Shown here one piece after another: positions 11,390 to 18,940 of a stretch of 64,000 bases of DNA. Position 1 is the stretch's first letter. Each line of letters begins with the position of its first letter. Source of the DNA: Flaviramulus basaltis (GTDB lineage: Bacteria; Bacteroidota; Bacteroidia; Flavobacteriales; Flavobacteriaceae); NCBI RefSeq assembly GCF_900114265.1, contig NZ_FPKV01000001.1, positions 620,001-684,000 on the forward strand. Reading direction: 5' to 3'. A program made the translations under genes and the position numbers. The notes under the pieces are model-generated. The model saw only the letters and a program-made list of their open reading frames with translations. It made no database searches and was not told the origin of the DNA.

Positions 11390-11397
11390 TAAAGTTA
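11390..11397 (-). promoter_or_regulatory. -7 box of umuD promoter
   Basis: On the minus strand TAACTTTA fits TAnnTTTG except for the last base. It lies 28 bases before the umuD ATG and inside the umuC-umuD gap, so umuD need not depend on umuC transcription. No LexA box was recognised. Confidence 0.45.
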
Positions 11398-11423
11398 ATA
11401 AAGATTCTTATACAACGTTAATA

Positions 11424-12680
11424 TTATTTTACTTTAATAACATCATTAATATTCGTTGTATATCTAGGAGATAAGCGTTCTTGACGCATTTTCCATGTAC
11501 GTTTTAAATCTTGACTTCCTAGTTTAATTTTATGATTAGCATATTTAGCATTTAAATCATCTATAACACCCATTAATGGTTTATGTTTAGGGTCTTCATA
11601 TTCAAATATATCTAATTGATGATTGTTTGTTGGCACCAATCCCATCACAATTACTCCAGCACGCTTATACTTGATTCCTTTTTTAAAAATACTAGACACA
11701 TCTCTAACAGCTTCTCTACTAATAATTAGGCTAGAATCTGTTGGATAAGGTAAACTAACAACTCTACTCGCCCGGTGCTGTTCAAAATCTTTTTTGTGTC
11801 TGTCACTACTTAAAGTAACATAAATCATATGACAACTAGATCCTTGTTTACGGAGCTTTTCAGCACAACTTGTAGCAAACGTGGAAATACGTTCTTTAAT
11901 ATTATCAATATCTGAATAGGTGTATTCAAAACTTCGTGTAGTTGCAATAGCTTGTTTGTTTTTTGGCTCGTCTAACAATATTTTAGAGTTGCCTTCCAAA
12001 TCCTTTTTGAGTTTCCATTCGGTAATTGAAAAACTTTTACTTACCCAATCATCAGGCAGTTGAATAAAATCGAATGCTGTTTTACATCCTTTGGCATTTA
12101 ATCGTTTGTGGATGCCACGACCAATGCCCCAAACATCTTCAAGTTTTGTCCACTTTAAAGCTTTAATTCGTTTTTCTTCAGAATCAATTACATATACGCC
12201 TTTTGTTTCATTTGGAAATTTACGTGCTATTTTATTAGCCACTTTACTTAGTGCTTTTGTTGGAGCTATACCGACACAGGTTGGAATACCTGTCCATTTT
12301 AAAATACGTTGACGCATTTGATTTCCATAGTCGTCAAAATCATGATTTTCGAAGCCCTTAAACTCTAGAAAGGATTCATCAATACTATACACCTCAACAT
12401 CTGGCGTGAATTGTTCTAATATTTTCATAACCCGACTACTCATATCTCCATATAATGGGTAATTAGAAGAAAATATCTGAATATTATTTACTTTACAAAA
12501 GCCTTCCCATTTAAAAATAGGTGCTCCCATAGGTAGCCCAATAGCTTTAGCTTCATCACTTCGTGAAATGACACAGCCATCATTATTACTTAAAATAGCA
12601 ATAGGTTTATTGCGTAAATTAGGATTAAAAGCGCGTTCACAAGACGCATAAAAGTTGTTACAATCTACTAAGGCATACAT
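11424..12680 (-). CDS. umuC: UmuC-like Y-family DNA polymerase V catalytic subunit
   Basis: A 418-residue Y-family polymerase, the normal UmuC length. It starts with ALVDCNNFYASCERAF, the first catalytic carboxylate region, and carries VYSIDESFLEF with the second acidic site. The helix-hairpin-helix region (KLEDVWGIGRGIHKRL), little finger and C-terminal UmuC-specific tail follow. It copies past damaged bases during the SOS response. It is upstream of umuD on the same strand. The -7 box lies only five bases before the ATG, so the message may be leaderless. Confidence 0.95.
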   Translation of the reverse strand: MYALVDCNNFYASCERAFNPNLRNKPIAILSNNDGCVISRSDEAKAIGLPMGAPIFKWEGFCKVNNIQIFSSNYPLYGDMSSRVMKILEQFTPDVEVYSIDESFLEFKGFENHDFDDYGNQMRQRILKWTGIPTCVGIAPTKALSKVANKIARKFPNETKGVYVIDSEEKRIKALKWTKLEDVWGIGRGIHKRLNAKGCKTAFDFIQLPDDWVSKSFSITEWKLKKDLEGNSKILLDEPKNKQAIATTRSFEYTYSDIDNIKERISTFATSCAEKLRKQGSSCHMIYVTLSSDRHKKDFEQHRASRVVSLPYPTDSSLIISREAVRDVSSIFKKGIKYKRAGVIVMGLVPTNNHQLDIFEYEDPKHKPLMGVIDDLNAKYANHKIKLGSQDLKRTWKMRQERLSPRYTTNINDVIKVK

Positions 12681-12685
12681 GAGAG

Positions 12686-12693
12686 TAAAGATA
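12686..12693 (-). promoter_or_regulatory. -7 box immediately before umuC
   Basis: TATCTTTA on the minus strand ends five bases before the umuC ATG. With the usual distance from box to start point, transcription would begin at or next to the ATG. Confidence 0.45.
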
Positions 12694-12725
12694 CGTGAAT
12701 GCCTTAAATTTTATTAAAATAATAA

Positions 12726-13163
12726 CTAAAAAAGCTTCCCGCTTTTTATAATCGTATTACCAATGCGCTTGTAAGAAACTTTAGTTCCGTTTGCACAAAA
12801 TTCGTAAACTGCTTTTGCCTTTTGTTCTGAAGCAGATAGCAACAAAACTTCATCTTCGGTACAATTAAAATCTTTAGCGACTTTCTTTTTAACAAACTCA
12901 ATAGTAGCTCGTCCCTTTTTTAATTGTGATTGAATTTTATTATTCAGCTCGGGCTCAACAAAATCTTCTGCTATATTACAGGTGTTACTTTCTTTTGCAA
13001 TTAAAGCATTTGCTGAGTCACTATTATCAGCATCAATATACTCCCAAGTAAAGTCTGCTTTAAGCAAAACACGTCTGCCGTCTTCTGTTTTAACAATATA
13101 GTTATTTTGCGCAAAAGCAAAACTTGAGATAACAAATAAGAGAAGAAAGAAAGAAAATTTCAT
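12726..13163 (-). CDS. Exported protein, DUF3157-like
   Basis: A 145-residue protein with a clear signal peptide (cleavage near residue 18, FAFAQ). After it comes YIVKTEDGRRVLLKADFTW, a pattern I associate with the DUF3157 family of flavobacteria; the function of that family is unknown. Two Cys residues in the middle (SNTCNIAEDF and FNCTEDE) and one in EFCANG could form disulfides after export. It lies between umuC and the M61 peptidase on the same strand, but has its own -7 box and no functional link can be claimed. Confidence 0.7.
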   Translation of the reverse strand: MKFSFFLLLFVISSFAFAQNNYIVKTEDGRRVLLKADFTWEYIDADNSDSANALIAKESNTCNIAEDFVEPELNNKIQSQLKKGRATIEFVKKKVAKDFNCTEDEVLLLSASEQKAKAVYEFCANGTKVSYKRIGNTIIKSGKLF

Positions 13164-13188
13164 AGTGAATAAATAATTTAAATAATTC

Positions 13189-13196
13189 CAAAAATA
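13189..13196 (-). promoter_or_regulatory. -7 box of the DUF3157-like gene
   Basis: On the minus strand TATTTTTG is an exact TAnnTTTG match, 25 bases before the start codon. Confidence 0.6.
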
Positions 13197-13224
13197 CGTT
13201 TTTTTGATGTCACAAAAAAGCCAC

Positions 13225-15009
13225 CTATTTAGCCTGCAACCAACTTTCTCGTAATGCTTTTGCCTTTTTATCCAATTTTAAGTTATTGGCTTCAAACAAA
13301 CTTAAAGTATAATTTTTACTTGCTTCTAAAATTACGTTAGCTTCTTTAGTTTCCCCTAAACGCTCATAAGTCACTTTAATTCTGTCGTTTGGTTTGAAGG
13401 AATTTATTATAGAGTCAAAATCGGTAGTTTCATTTATTAAAACATCATTTACTTGAATGATTTTATCGTCATTTTCTAGTCCAGCATTGTATGCCGATGA
13501 TTTCATGGTTGTGTTTTCAGTTATTAAATCATTTCTTACTGTTGCTCCAAAATCGATTTTACTATTATCTTGAGTTAAAATCACTCCCATATTGTTTAGA
13601 AGTCTTTTCATGTCTGGCATATTACTTTTATAAATATAATTATCGAAAAAATAATTGCCAAAATCGTCTCCTGCATAAGTATTTAAAGTACTTCGTAAAT
13701 CTTCAACAGTATATGGTATTTCTTGTTTTCCGAATGTTTTCCATACTAATTTCATGTAATCATCAAGATTTAATTCCTTTTCGCGGAGTGATAAATCTAA
13801 AGCAAGCCCAAGCATATTTCCATAAGAATAATAAGAAATAAATGTATTGCTTCTGTTTACAGGATCTACAGAACGTGCTGCATCAACAAATGGCGCTTGG
13901 TAACTCATTTCAATAGGATTAAAAAACTGCCTTCCTGGTGAATTCCAAACATAATTAAAAGTTCCTACTATACCATTGATGTATTTTTCTTGATTAATTA
14001 ATCCTGCTCTACATAGAATTAATGTGGTGTAATAACTCGTAAAACCTTCGGCAAACCAAAGTTCACCACTCATATTTGCTTCATCAAATTTAAAAGGCTC
14101 TAAGCTTTTTGGGCGAATACGTTCTACATTCCAACTATGAAAAAACTCATGCGATACCGTTCCAATATTTCCACTTATACCTCCATCTGCTAAACTTCTT
14201 GTATTTGTTAAAATGGTTGAATTTCGATGTTCCATACCATCGCCAGAAGCATTTGGTATATAACAAGCCAAAAAAGTATAATTACCATAATCGAACTTTG
14301 GCAATTCTCCATAAACAGCCTTTTCTTGTAATACTATTTTCTTTACTTGTTCAAAATAAGTATCTAATTCTTCTTCTGTGCCGTTGTGGTGCAAAACAAA
14401 GTTTAAAGTCTGCCCTTCAACATCAAAAGAGCGTTTACTAAAATTGCTAATCTCTGTTGGGCTATCCATAAAATATTGCAGATTTTCAGCATAGTAAGTA
14501 TTTCCTTTAATAGGTTTTAACTGTGTGGCAACTTTCCAATTTAAATCGTTACGTACATTAAACGTTACTTCAATAGCATCATTTTCTAAACTTGGTGCAT
14601 AAATAAATGTAGCTGGAATATTAAGATGCGCATGCGTCTCATCAATTTGCGCATAAGTTCCTCCGCCTCTATTTGCAAATAAAATATAACTGACTTTTAT
14701 AGTACCATCATGCCCTTTTATTTTCCAAGAATAAGGATCTGGTCTAGAAGCATCCAACACATTCCCTTCGCCATCTGTAACTTTAACATCATAAATATTT
14801 TTCATAAATTCATGTAAAGCATAACGCCCTGGCGATGTTCTACTCATTCTAAACTCAATATCATCTGTTTTTAAATTTGAAAAAGTAGCTTCTACAAAAG
14901 CTTCATGGTGTACGGCGTTTTCAAAAGAAATAGTGTATTTTGAAGAAACTTGAGCAAAAATTATGGAATTACTAGCTAAAAAAAGGAAGCCAAAAAGAAA
15001 TCTTTTCAT
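13225..15009 (-). CDS. M61-family metallopeptidase (glycyl aminopeptidase type) with PDZ domain
   Basis: A 594-residue exported zinc peptidase. The signal peptide ends near residue 20 (IIFAQ). The zinc site is HEFFH at 287-291 and the third ligand is Glu321 in WFAEGFTSYY; both match the M61 family, known for glycyl aminopeptidases. The N-terminal part is the M61 beta-rich domain. A PDZ-like segment lies about residues 470-570 (AYNAGLENDDKIIQVND), probably for substrate recognition. It is divergent from bioF with only 39 bases between the two start codons, so the two promoters overlap or lie back to back. Confidence 0.92.
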   Translation of the reverse strand: MKRFLFGFLFLASNSIIFAQVSSKYTISFENAVHHEAFVEATFSNLKTDDIEFRMSRTSPGRYALHEFMKNIYDVKVTDGEGNVLDASRPDPYSWKIKGHDGTIKVSYILFANRGGGTYAQIDETHAHLNIPATFIYAPSLENDAIEVTFNVRNDLNWKVATQLKPIKGNTYYAENLQYFMDSPTEISNFSKRSFDVEGQTLNFVLHHNGTEEELDTYFEQVKKIVLQEKAVYGELPKFDYGNYTFLACYIPNASGDGMEHRNSTILTNTRSLADGGISGNIGTVSHEFFHSWNVERIRPKSLEPFKFDEANMSGELWFAEGFTSYYTTLILCRAGLINQEKYINGIVGTFNYVWNSPGRQFFNPIEMSYQAPFVDAARSVDPVNRSNTFISYYSYGNMLGLALDLSLREKELNLDDYMKLVWKTFGKQEIPYTVEDLRSTLNTYAGDDFGNYFFDNYIYKSNMPDMKRLLNNMGVILTQDNSKIDFGATVRNDLITENTTMKSSAYNAGLENDDKIIQVNDVLINETTDFDSIINSFKPNDRIKVTYERLGETKEANVILEASKNYTLSLFEANNLKLDKKAKALRESWLQAK

Positions 15010-15036
15010 GAGTTAAATTTTAAACAACTAAGATAG

Positions 15037-15044
15037 TATTTTTG
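15037..15044 (+). promoter_or_regulatory. -7 box of bioF promoter
   Basis: TATTTTTG is an exact TAnnTTTG match ending five bases before the bioF ATG, so the bioF message probably has almost no leader. I looked for the paired halves of a BirA operator here and did not see them. Confidence 0.6.
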
Positions 15045-15048
15045 TAAC

Positions 15049-16206
15049 ATGAATGATTTACCAAAGAAGTTAAAATCTAAACTTGATGAGCGCCAACAAG
15101 CAAATGCTTTAAGGTTTCTTGGTAAACAAAACAATCTGATAGATTTTTCTTCTAATGATTATTTAGGGTTTTCAAAATCTGAAACCATTTTTAATGAAGC
15201 CCACAAGTTTTTAATTGGACATAACATAAAACAAAATGGCGCAACAGGTTCAAGATTATTGTCTGGTAATCATCACTTGTTCTCAGTTGTTGAAAACATG
15301 CTATTTAACTTTCATAACAGCAACTCTGCTTTAATATTCAATTCTGGTTACGACGCCAATATTGGTTTTTTCTCAAGTATTCCACAACGAGGCGATGTTA
15401 TTTTATACGATGAATTTATACATGCTTCAATTCGCGATGGTATTTCTATGAGTAATGCCAAAGCCTATAAGTTTAAGCATAATGATTTAGAAGCATTAGA
15501 AATATTAATGCTTCGTCATTCTGAATTTCTTTCAGAATCTCATCAAAACATTTATATTGTCACAGAATCTGTTTTCTCAATGGATGGTGACACTCCAGAT
15601 TTAATTAATCTTTCAGCATTATGCAAAAAAAATAATGCCTACTTAGTAATTGACGAAGCGCATGCTATTGGTGTTTTTGGCGACAGTGGCGCAGGACTTA
15701 TTCAAGATTTAAATTTAGAAAGCACAATTTTTGCACGTATTATAACTTTTGGCAAAGCTATGGGCTGCCATGGTGCTGCAATTCTTGGAAGTGAAACCTT
15801 AAAACAATATTTAATAAATTTTTCACGAAGCTTTATATATACAACGGCGCTACCACCTCATAGTTTAGCTACCATTCATTCGGCATATCACGAATTGGTA
15901 GAAAGTAAAAATATAGGTAACCTGCATCAAAATATTCGCTTTTTTAAAGCTGAAATTATTAAATACAAACTAGAACATCTTTTTATTGAAAGCAATTCTG
16001 CTATACATTGCTGTGTAATTTCCGGTAATGAAAAAATAAAATTTATTGCTGAAAAATTACAAGAAAAAGGATTTGATGTAAAACCCATTTTATCACCAAC
16101 CGTTCCCAAAGATCAAGAGCGTTTGCGTTTTTGCTTACACAGTTACAATTCTAGTGAAGAAATATCAGAAGTATTAAAAGCACTTAGTAATTTAATATTA
16201 TTATGA
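15049..16206 (+). CDS. bioF: 8-amino-7-oxononanoate synthase
   Basis: A 385-residue PLP enzyme that condenses pimeloyl thioester with alanine, the first step of biotin ring assembly. The alpha-oxoamine synthase features are present: DEAHAIGVFGDSG (Asp/His from residue 202) and the PLP lysine Lys236 in ITFGKAMGCHGAA. Bases of the stop codon overlap the next start (ATGA at 16203). It heads the biotin cluster. It could in principle be a related synthase such as Kbl, but the cluster with bioD, bioA and bioB settles it. Confidence 0.95.
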   Translation: MNDLPKKLKSKLDERQQANALRFLGKQNNLIDFSSNDYLGFSKSETIFNEAHKFLIGHNIKQNGATGSRLLSGNHHLFSVVENMLFNFHNSNSALIFNSGYDANIGFFSSIPQRGDVILYDEFIHASIRDGISMSNAKAYKFKHNDLEALEILMLRHSEFLSESHQNIYIVTESVFSMDGDTPDLINLSALCKKNNAYLVIDEAHAIGVFGDSGAGLIQDLNLESTIFARIITFGKAMGCHGAAILGSETLKQYLINFSRSFIYTTALPPHSLATIHSAYHELVESKNIGNLHQNIRFFKAEIIKYKLEHLFIESNSAIHCCVISGNEKIKFIAEKLQEKGFDVKPILSPTVPKDQERLRFCLHSYNSSEEISEVLKALSNLILL

Positions 16207-16235
16207 ACAACTACACTCAACTTATAAAACATAAA

Positions 16236-16649
16236 ATGAGCGACACCTTTAAAACCATAGCCAGATTTCAATATTCAACCGAAGCGCAAATTATAAAAGG
16301 ACGCTTAGAGGCAGAAGGTATTCAGGTCTTTCTATCAGATAATTTAACTATAGATACCGACCCATTAGTAAGCAACGCTATTGGCGGTATAAAACTAAAA
16401 GTACTTTCTCGTCAAGCTTTAGAAGCGCAACATATTTTAGAATCTATCAATAAATATTCTATTGATGATGAAGGCAATACTATTAATTGCCCAACGTGTG
16501 GCAGTGAAAAAATAGAACTCTTTTCAACAATAAAAGATGCTAAATCATTATTCTGGTTTATTTTTGGGTTTTTATTTTCAGCACTTCCATTTTATACAAG
16601 ACATAAATATAAGTGTGAAGAATGTAAAACAGAATTCGATTTAAAATGA
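16236..16649 (+). CDS. DUF2007-type protein with zinc-ribbon-like C-terminal part
   Basis: About 137 residues from the ATG at 16236, where the recognisable family sequence begins. A longer start at 16203 overlaps the bioF stop as ATGA and would add 11 residues; which one is used is open. The first domain (IARFQYSTEAQIIKGRLEAE to about residue 70) resembles DUF2007, a small ligand-binding-like fold of unknown role. CPTCGS is followed by a hydrophobic segment (FWFIFGFLFSALPFY) and KCEECKTEF, so two CxxC pairs flank a membrane stretch. Its stop overlaps the bioD start. The role in biotin synthesis, if any, is unknown. Confidence 0.65.
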   Translation: MSDTFKTIARFQYSTEAQIIKGRLEAEGIQVFLSDNLTIDTDPLVSNAIGGIKLKVLSRQALEAQHILESINKYSIDDEGNTINCPTCGSEKIELFSTIKDAKSLFWFIFGFLFSALPFYTRHKYKCEECKTEFDLK

Positions 16650-17254
16650 ACACATATTTCATTACAGGCATTTCAACCGAAGTAGGTAAAACAGTCACTT
16701 CAGCAATTGTAACTGAAGCTCTAGAAGCCGATTATTGGAAACCCATACAAGCAGGAGAATTAGATAATGGAGACACCCAAAAAGTACAAAAATTAGTATC
16801 TAACTCTAAATCTAAATTTCATCCAAACAGTTATGCCCTACAAACACCTATGAGTCCGCATGCTGCTGCCGAAATTGATGGTATAACAATTGATTTAAAA
16901 AAGGTCAAAGCACCAAAAACCACTAACAACTTAGTTATTGAAGGTGCTGGCGGATTATTAGTGCCTCTAAATGATACCCAAACCGTTTTCTATTTAATAA
17001 AACCCAATTACAAAGTTATTGTGGTGTCTAGGCACTATTTAGGAAGCATAAATCATACACTTTTAACTGTTAATGCCTTAAAAGCAAAAGGGTTTGAGGT
17101 TTCAATTATATTTAGCGGAAATGAGCATAAAACAACAGAAGATATCATCAAAAAAATGACACAGGTTCCTATTATAGGTAGAATTGATGAAGAGCCTTAT
17201 TTTGATAAAAATGTGGTAAAAGAATATGCTGAATTGTTTAGAGACAAATTATAA
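16646..17254 (+). CDS. bioD: Dethiobiotin synthetase
   Basis: A 202-residue ATP-dependent enzyme that closes the ureido ring on diaminopelargonate to give dethiobiotin. The P-loop variant GISTEVGKT sits at residues 8-16, as is typical of BioD, and EGAGGLLVPL follows near residue 95. It overlaps the preceding gene by four bases. Immediately after its stop the biotin operon is interrupted by a repeat-flanked GIY-YIG gene before bioA. Confidence 0.95.
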   Translation: MNTYFITGISTEVGKTVTSAIVTEALEADYWKPIQAGELDNGDTQKVQKLVSNSKSKFHPNSYALQTPMSPHAAAEIDGITIDLKKVKAPKTTNNLVIEGAGGLLVPLNDTQTVFYLIKPNYKVIVVSRHYLGSINHTLLTVNALKAKGFEVSIIFSGNEHKTTEDIIKKMTQVPIIGRIDEEPYFDKNVVKEYAELFRDKL

Positions 17255-17259
17255 CATTC

Positions 17260-17288
17260 GTCACATAGAACTCATTTCAGTGTCACAT
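17260..17288 (+). repeat. Imperfect palindromic repeat, upstream copy flanking GIY-YIG gene
   Basis: It begins six bases after the bioD stop with core GAACTCATTTCAG between GTCAC arms. It matches the copy at 17583-17610 in the same orientation over most of its length. The outer arm differences between the two copies keep base pairing (a C-G pair in one is A-T in the other), so the fold seems conserved. Confidence 0.6.
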
Positions 17289-17296
17289 AATCAAAT

Positions 17297-17575
17297 ATGA
17301 AATTTAGTTACGTTTATATATTAACCAATAAATATAGAACTACATTTTATATAGGTGTTACAGCAAATTTACCAAAACGATTAGAAGAACATTATCATGA
17401 AATTACTTCAAAATTCACAAAAAAGTATAACACAAAAGATTTAATCTATTTTGAAACTTTTTCAAATATTGAACAAGCAATCGCAAAAGAAAAACAACTA
17501 AAAAATTGGCATAAAGAATGGAAATTGAATTTAATTAACACAATAAACCCAACTTTAAAAACCTTAGATTATTAA
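17297..17575 (+). CDS. Single-domain GIY-YIG endonuclease-like protein
   Basis: A 92-residue protein that is essentially one GIY-YIG nuclease domain. YVYILT starts at residue 5 and FYIGVT holds YIG at 18-20; the catalytic Arg28 (LPKRLEE) and metal-binding Glu65 (AIAKEKQLKNW) are present, so it could be active. It resembles the short UPF0213/YhbQ-like group, whose function is poorly known. It has no biotin role and lies between bioD and bioA, with matching palindromic repeats on both sides. I infer a mobile cassette inserted in the operon. Nothing suggests it is broken. Confidence 0.85.
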   Translation: MKFSYVYILTNKYRTTFYIGVTANLPKRLEEHYHEITSKFTKKYNTKDLIYFETFSNIEQAIAKEKQLKNWHKEWKLNLINTINPTLKTLDY

Positions 17576-17582
17576 TAATTTT

Positions 17583-17610
17583 GTCACCCTGAACTCGTTT
17601 CGGGTCACAT
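17583..17610 (+). repeat. Imperfect palindromic repeat, downstream copy flanking GIY-YIG gene
   Basis: Core CTGAACTCGTTTCGG with GTCACCC/GGGTCAC arms. It is a direct repeat of 17260-17288, and in inverted orientation it matches the hairpin at 17621-17648. Similar short hairpin repeats are common between genes in Bacteroidota genomes (from memory). Confidence 0.65.
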
Positions 17611-17620
17611 CAAAAAATAA

Positions 17621-17648
17621 TGAGATGCTGAAAAAAGTTCAGCATGAC
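17621..17648 (-). repeat. Palindromic repeat just before bioA, inverted relative to neighbour
   Basis: ATGCTGAA and TTCAGCAT form a perfect 8-base stem around AAAAG. The same hairpin, with loop ACGAG, occurs at 50071-50099. With 17583-17610 it makes an inverted pair, the arrangement seen in REP-type mosaic elements. Confidence 0.65.
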
Positions 17649-17652
17649 GCAT

Positions 17653-18918
17653 ATGAGCTTACAAGAAAGAGATAAAAAACACCTTTGGCACCCATTAACG
17701 CAACACAAATTGCATCCAGAAACCATTGCCATAACCAAAGCAAAAGGATGTGTGCTAACCGATGAAAACGGAAACAATTATATTGATGCTATTGCCTCTT
17801 GGTACACCTGCATGTACGGACATTGTAACGACTATATAACCAGTCGTGTTTCTACGCAAATGCAGCAACTCGACCAAGTTGTTTTTAGCGGATTTACACA
17901 CGAACCTGCCATAAAATTATCGGAAGCACTTATTAAAATACTTCCCAACAATCAAAACAAAATATTCTTTAGCGATAATGGATCAACAAGTGTAGATGTT
18001 GGTATTAAAATGGCATTACAATATCATTTTAATAATGGTGAAAAACACAATACTTTAATCGCTTTTGAAGATGGTTTTCATGGTGACACCTTTGGCGCCA
18101 TGAGTGTTTCAGGGTTATCGGTTTATAATGGCCCGTTTGAAGATTATTTTTTAGATGTAAAACGTATTCCAACTCCAAACGGAGAAAACCACGAAGCTAT
18201 TTTAAAAGCATTACAAGACATAATTGCTAATAATAAAGTAGCGGGTTTTGTTTACGAACCTTTAGTGCAAGGTGCATCGGCTATGAAAATGCATGATGCA
18301 AGTGGTTTAAATAGTATTTTACAATTCTGTAAAGAAAATAATGTTATCACAGTTGCCGATGAGGTGATGACAGGTTTTGGAAAAACAGGAAAACACTTTG
18401 CTTCATTTTATATGGAAACCAAACCAGATATTATGTGCTTAAGTAAAGCCTTAACAGGTGGTTTATTACCTATGGCGCTTACAACATGTTCTCAAGATAT
18501 TTATGATGTTTTTTATAGTGATGATATTAGTAAAGGCTTATTTCATGGTCATACCTATTCTGCAAATCCATTAGCTTGTACTGCCGCTTTAGCAAGTATA
18601 GAATTATTACGATCGGAAGATATTCAAAATAATATTAACGCTATTACAGCGTCTCATCAGGTTTTTGGCAATCATATTAAAAATCACCCTAAGGTGAAAT
18701 CTATTAGGCAAATGGGTATTATTTTTGCTCTCGATTTAAATGTAGAAATGCAACGCTATGGAAATTTACGCGATAAACTTTTTAAATTTTTTATGGAAAA
18801 TGGTGTGTTTTTGCGCCCATTAGGAAATACTATTTACATACAAGCACCTTACGTAATAACCAAAGAACAGTTACAAAAAGTGTATCAAGTTATTGAAGAT
18901 GCATTAGAAATACTATAA
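17653..18918 (+). CDS. bioA: Adenosylmethionine-8-amino-7-oxononanoate aminotransferase
   Basis: About 421 residues from the ATG at 17653. An ATG three codons upstream (17644) falls inside the palindromic repeat and is less likely. The enzyme moves an amino group from S-adenosylmethionine to KAPA, giving diaminopelargonate. Class III aminotransferase features are visible: KKHLWHPLTQH at the start, DEVMTGFGKTG, and the PLP lysine in CLSKALTGGLLPMA. The promoter box of the next gene overlaps its stop codon. The gene is intact despite the inserted cassette just upstream. Confidence 0.95.
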   Translation: MSLQERDKKHLWHPLTQHKLHPETIAITKAKGCVLTDENGNNYIDAIASWYTCMYGHCNDYITSRVSTQMQQLDQVVFSGFTHEPAIKLSEALIKILPNNQNKIFFSDNGSTSVDVGIKMALQYHFNNGEKHNTLIAFEDGFHGDTFGAMSVSGLSVYNGPFEDYFLDVKRIPTPNGENHEAILKALQDIIANNKVAGFVYEPLVQGASAMKMHDASGLNSILQFCKENNVITVADEVMTGFGKTGKHFASFYMETKPDIMCLSKALTGGLLPMALTTCSQDIYDVFYSDDISKGLFHGHTYSANPLACTAALASIELLRSEDIQNNINAITASHQVFGNHIKNHPKVKSIRQMGIIFALDLNVEMQRYGNLRDKLFKFFMENGVFLRPLGNTIYIQAPYVITKEQLQKVYQVIEDALEIL

Positions 18919-18923
18919 CTTTG
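18916..18923 (+). promoter_or_regulatory. -7 box of the ketoacyl synthase gene
   Basis: TAACTTTG, an exact match to TAnnTTTG, overlaps the bioA stop codon and lies 18 bases before the TTG start. It suggests the second half of the cluster can be transcribed independently of the cassette insertion upstream. Confidence 0.6.
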
Positions 18924-18940
18924 CAACCAAAATAAATCTT

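Noticed and set aside
13491-14441. Open frames antisense to the M61 peptidase gene
   Set aside because: They read as low-complexity hydrophobic and Tyr/Leu/Phe-rich sequence and lie wholly opposite a clear enzyme gene; the same holds for long antisense frames in glmS, atpD, mfd and feoB.
15010-15048. BirA operator at the bioF promoter
   Set aside because: The short gap has a TTGTAAC stretch, but the second half-site at the proper distance is missing.
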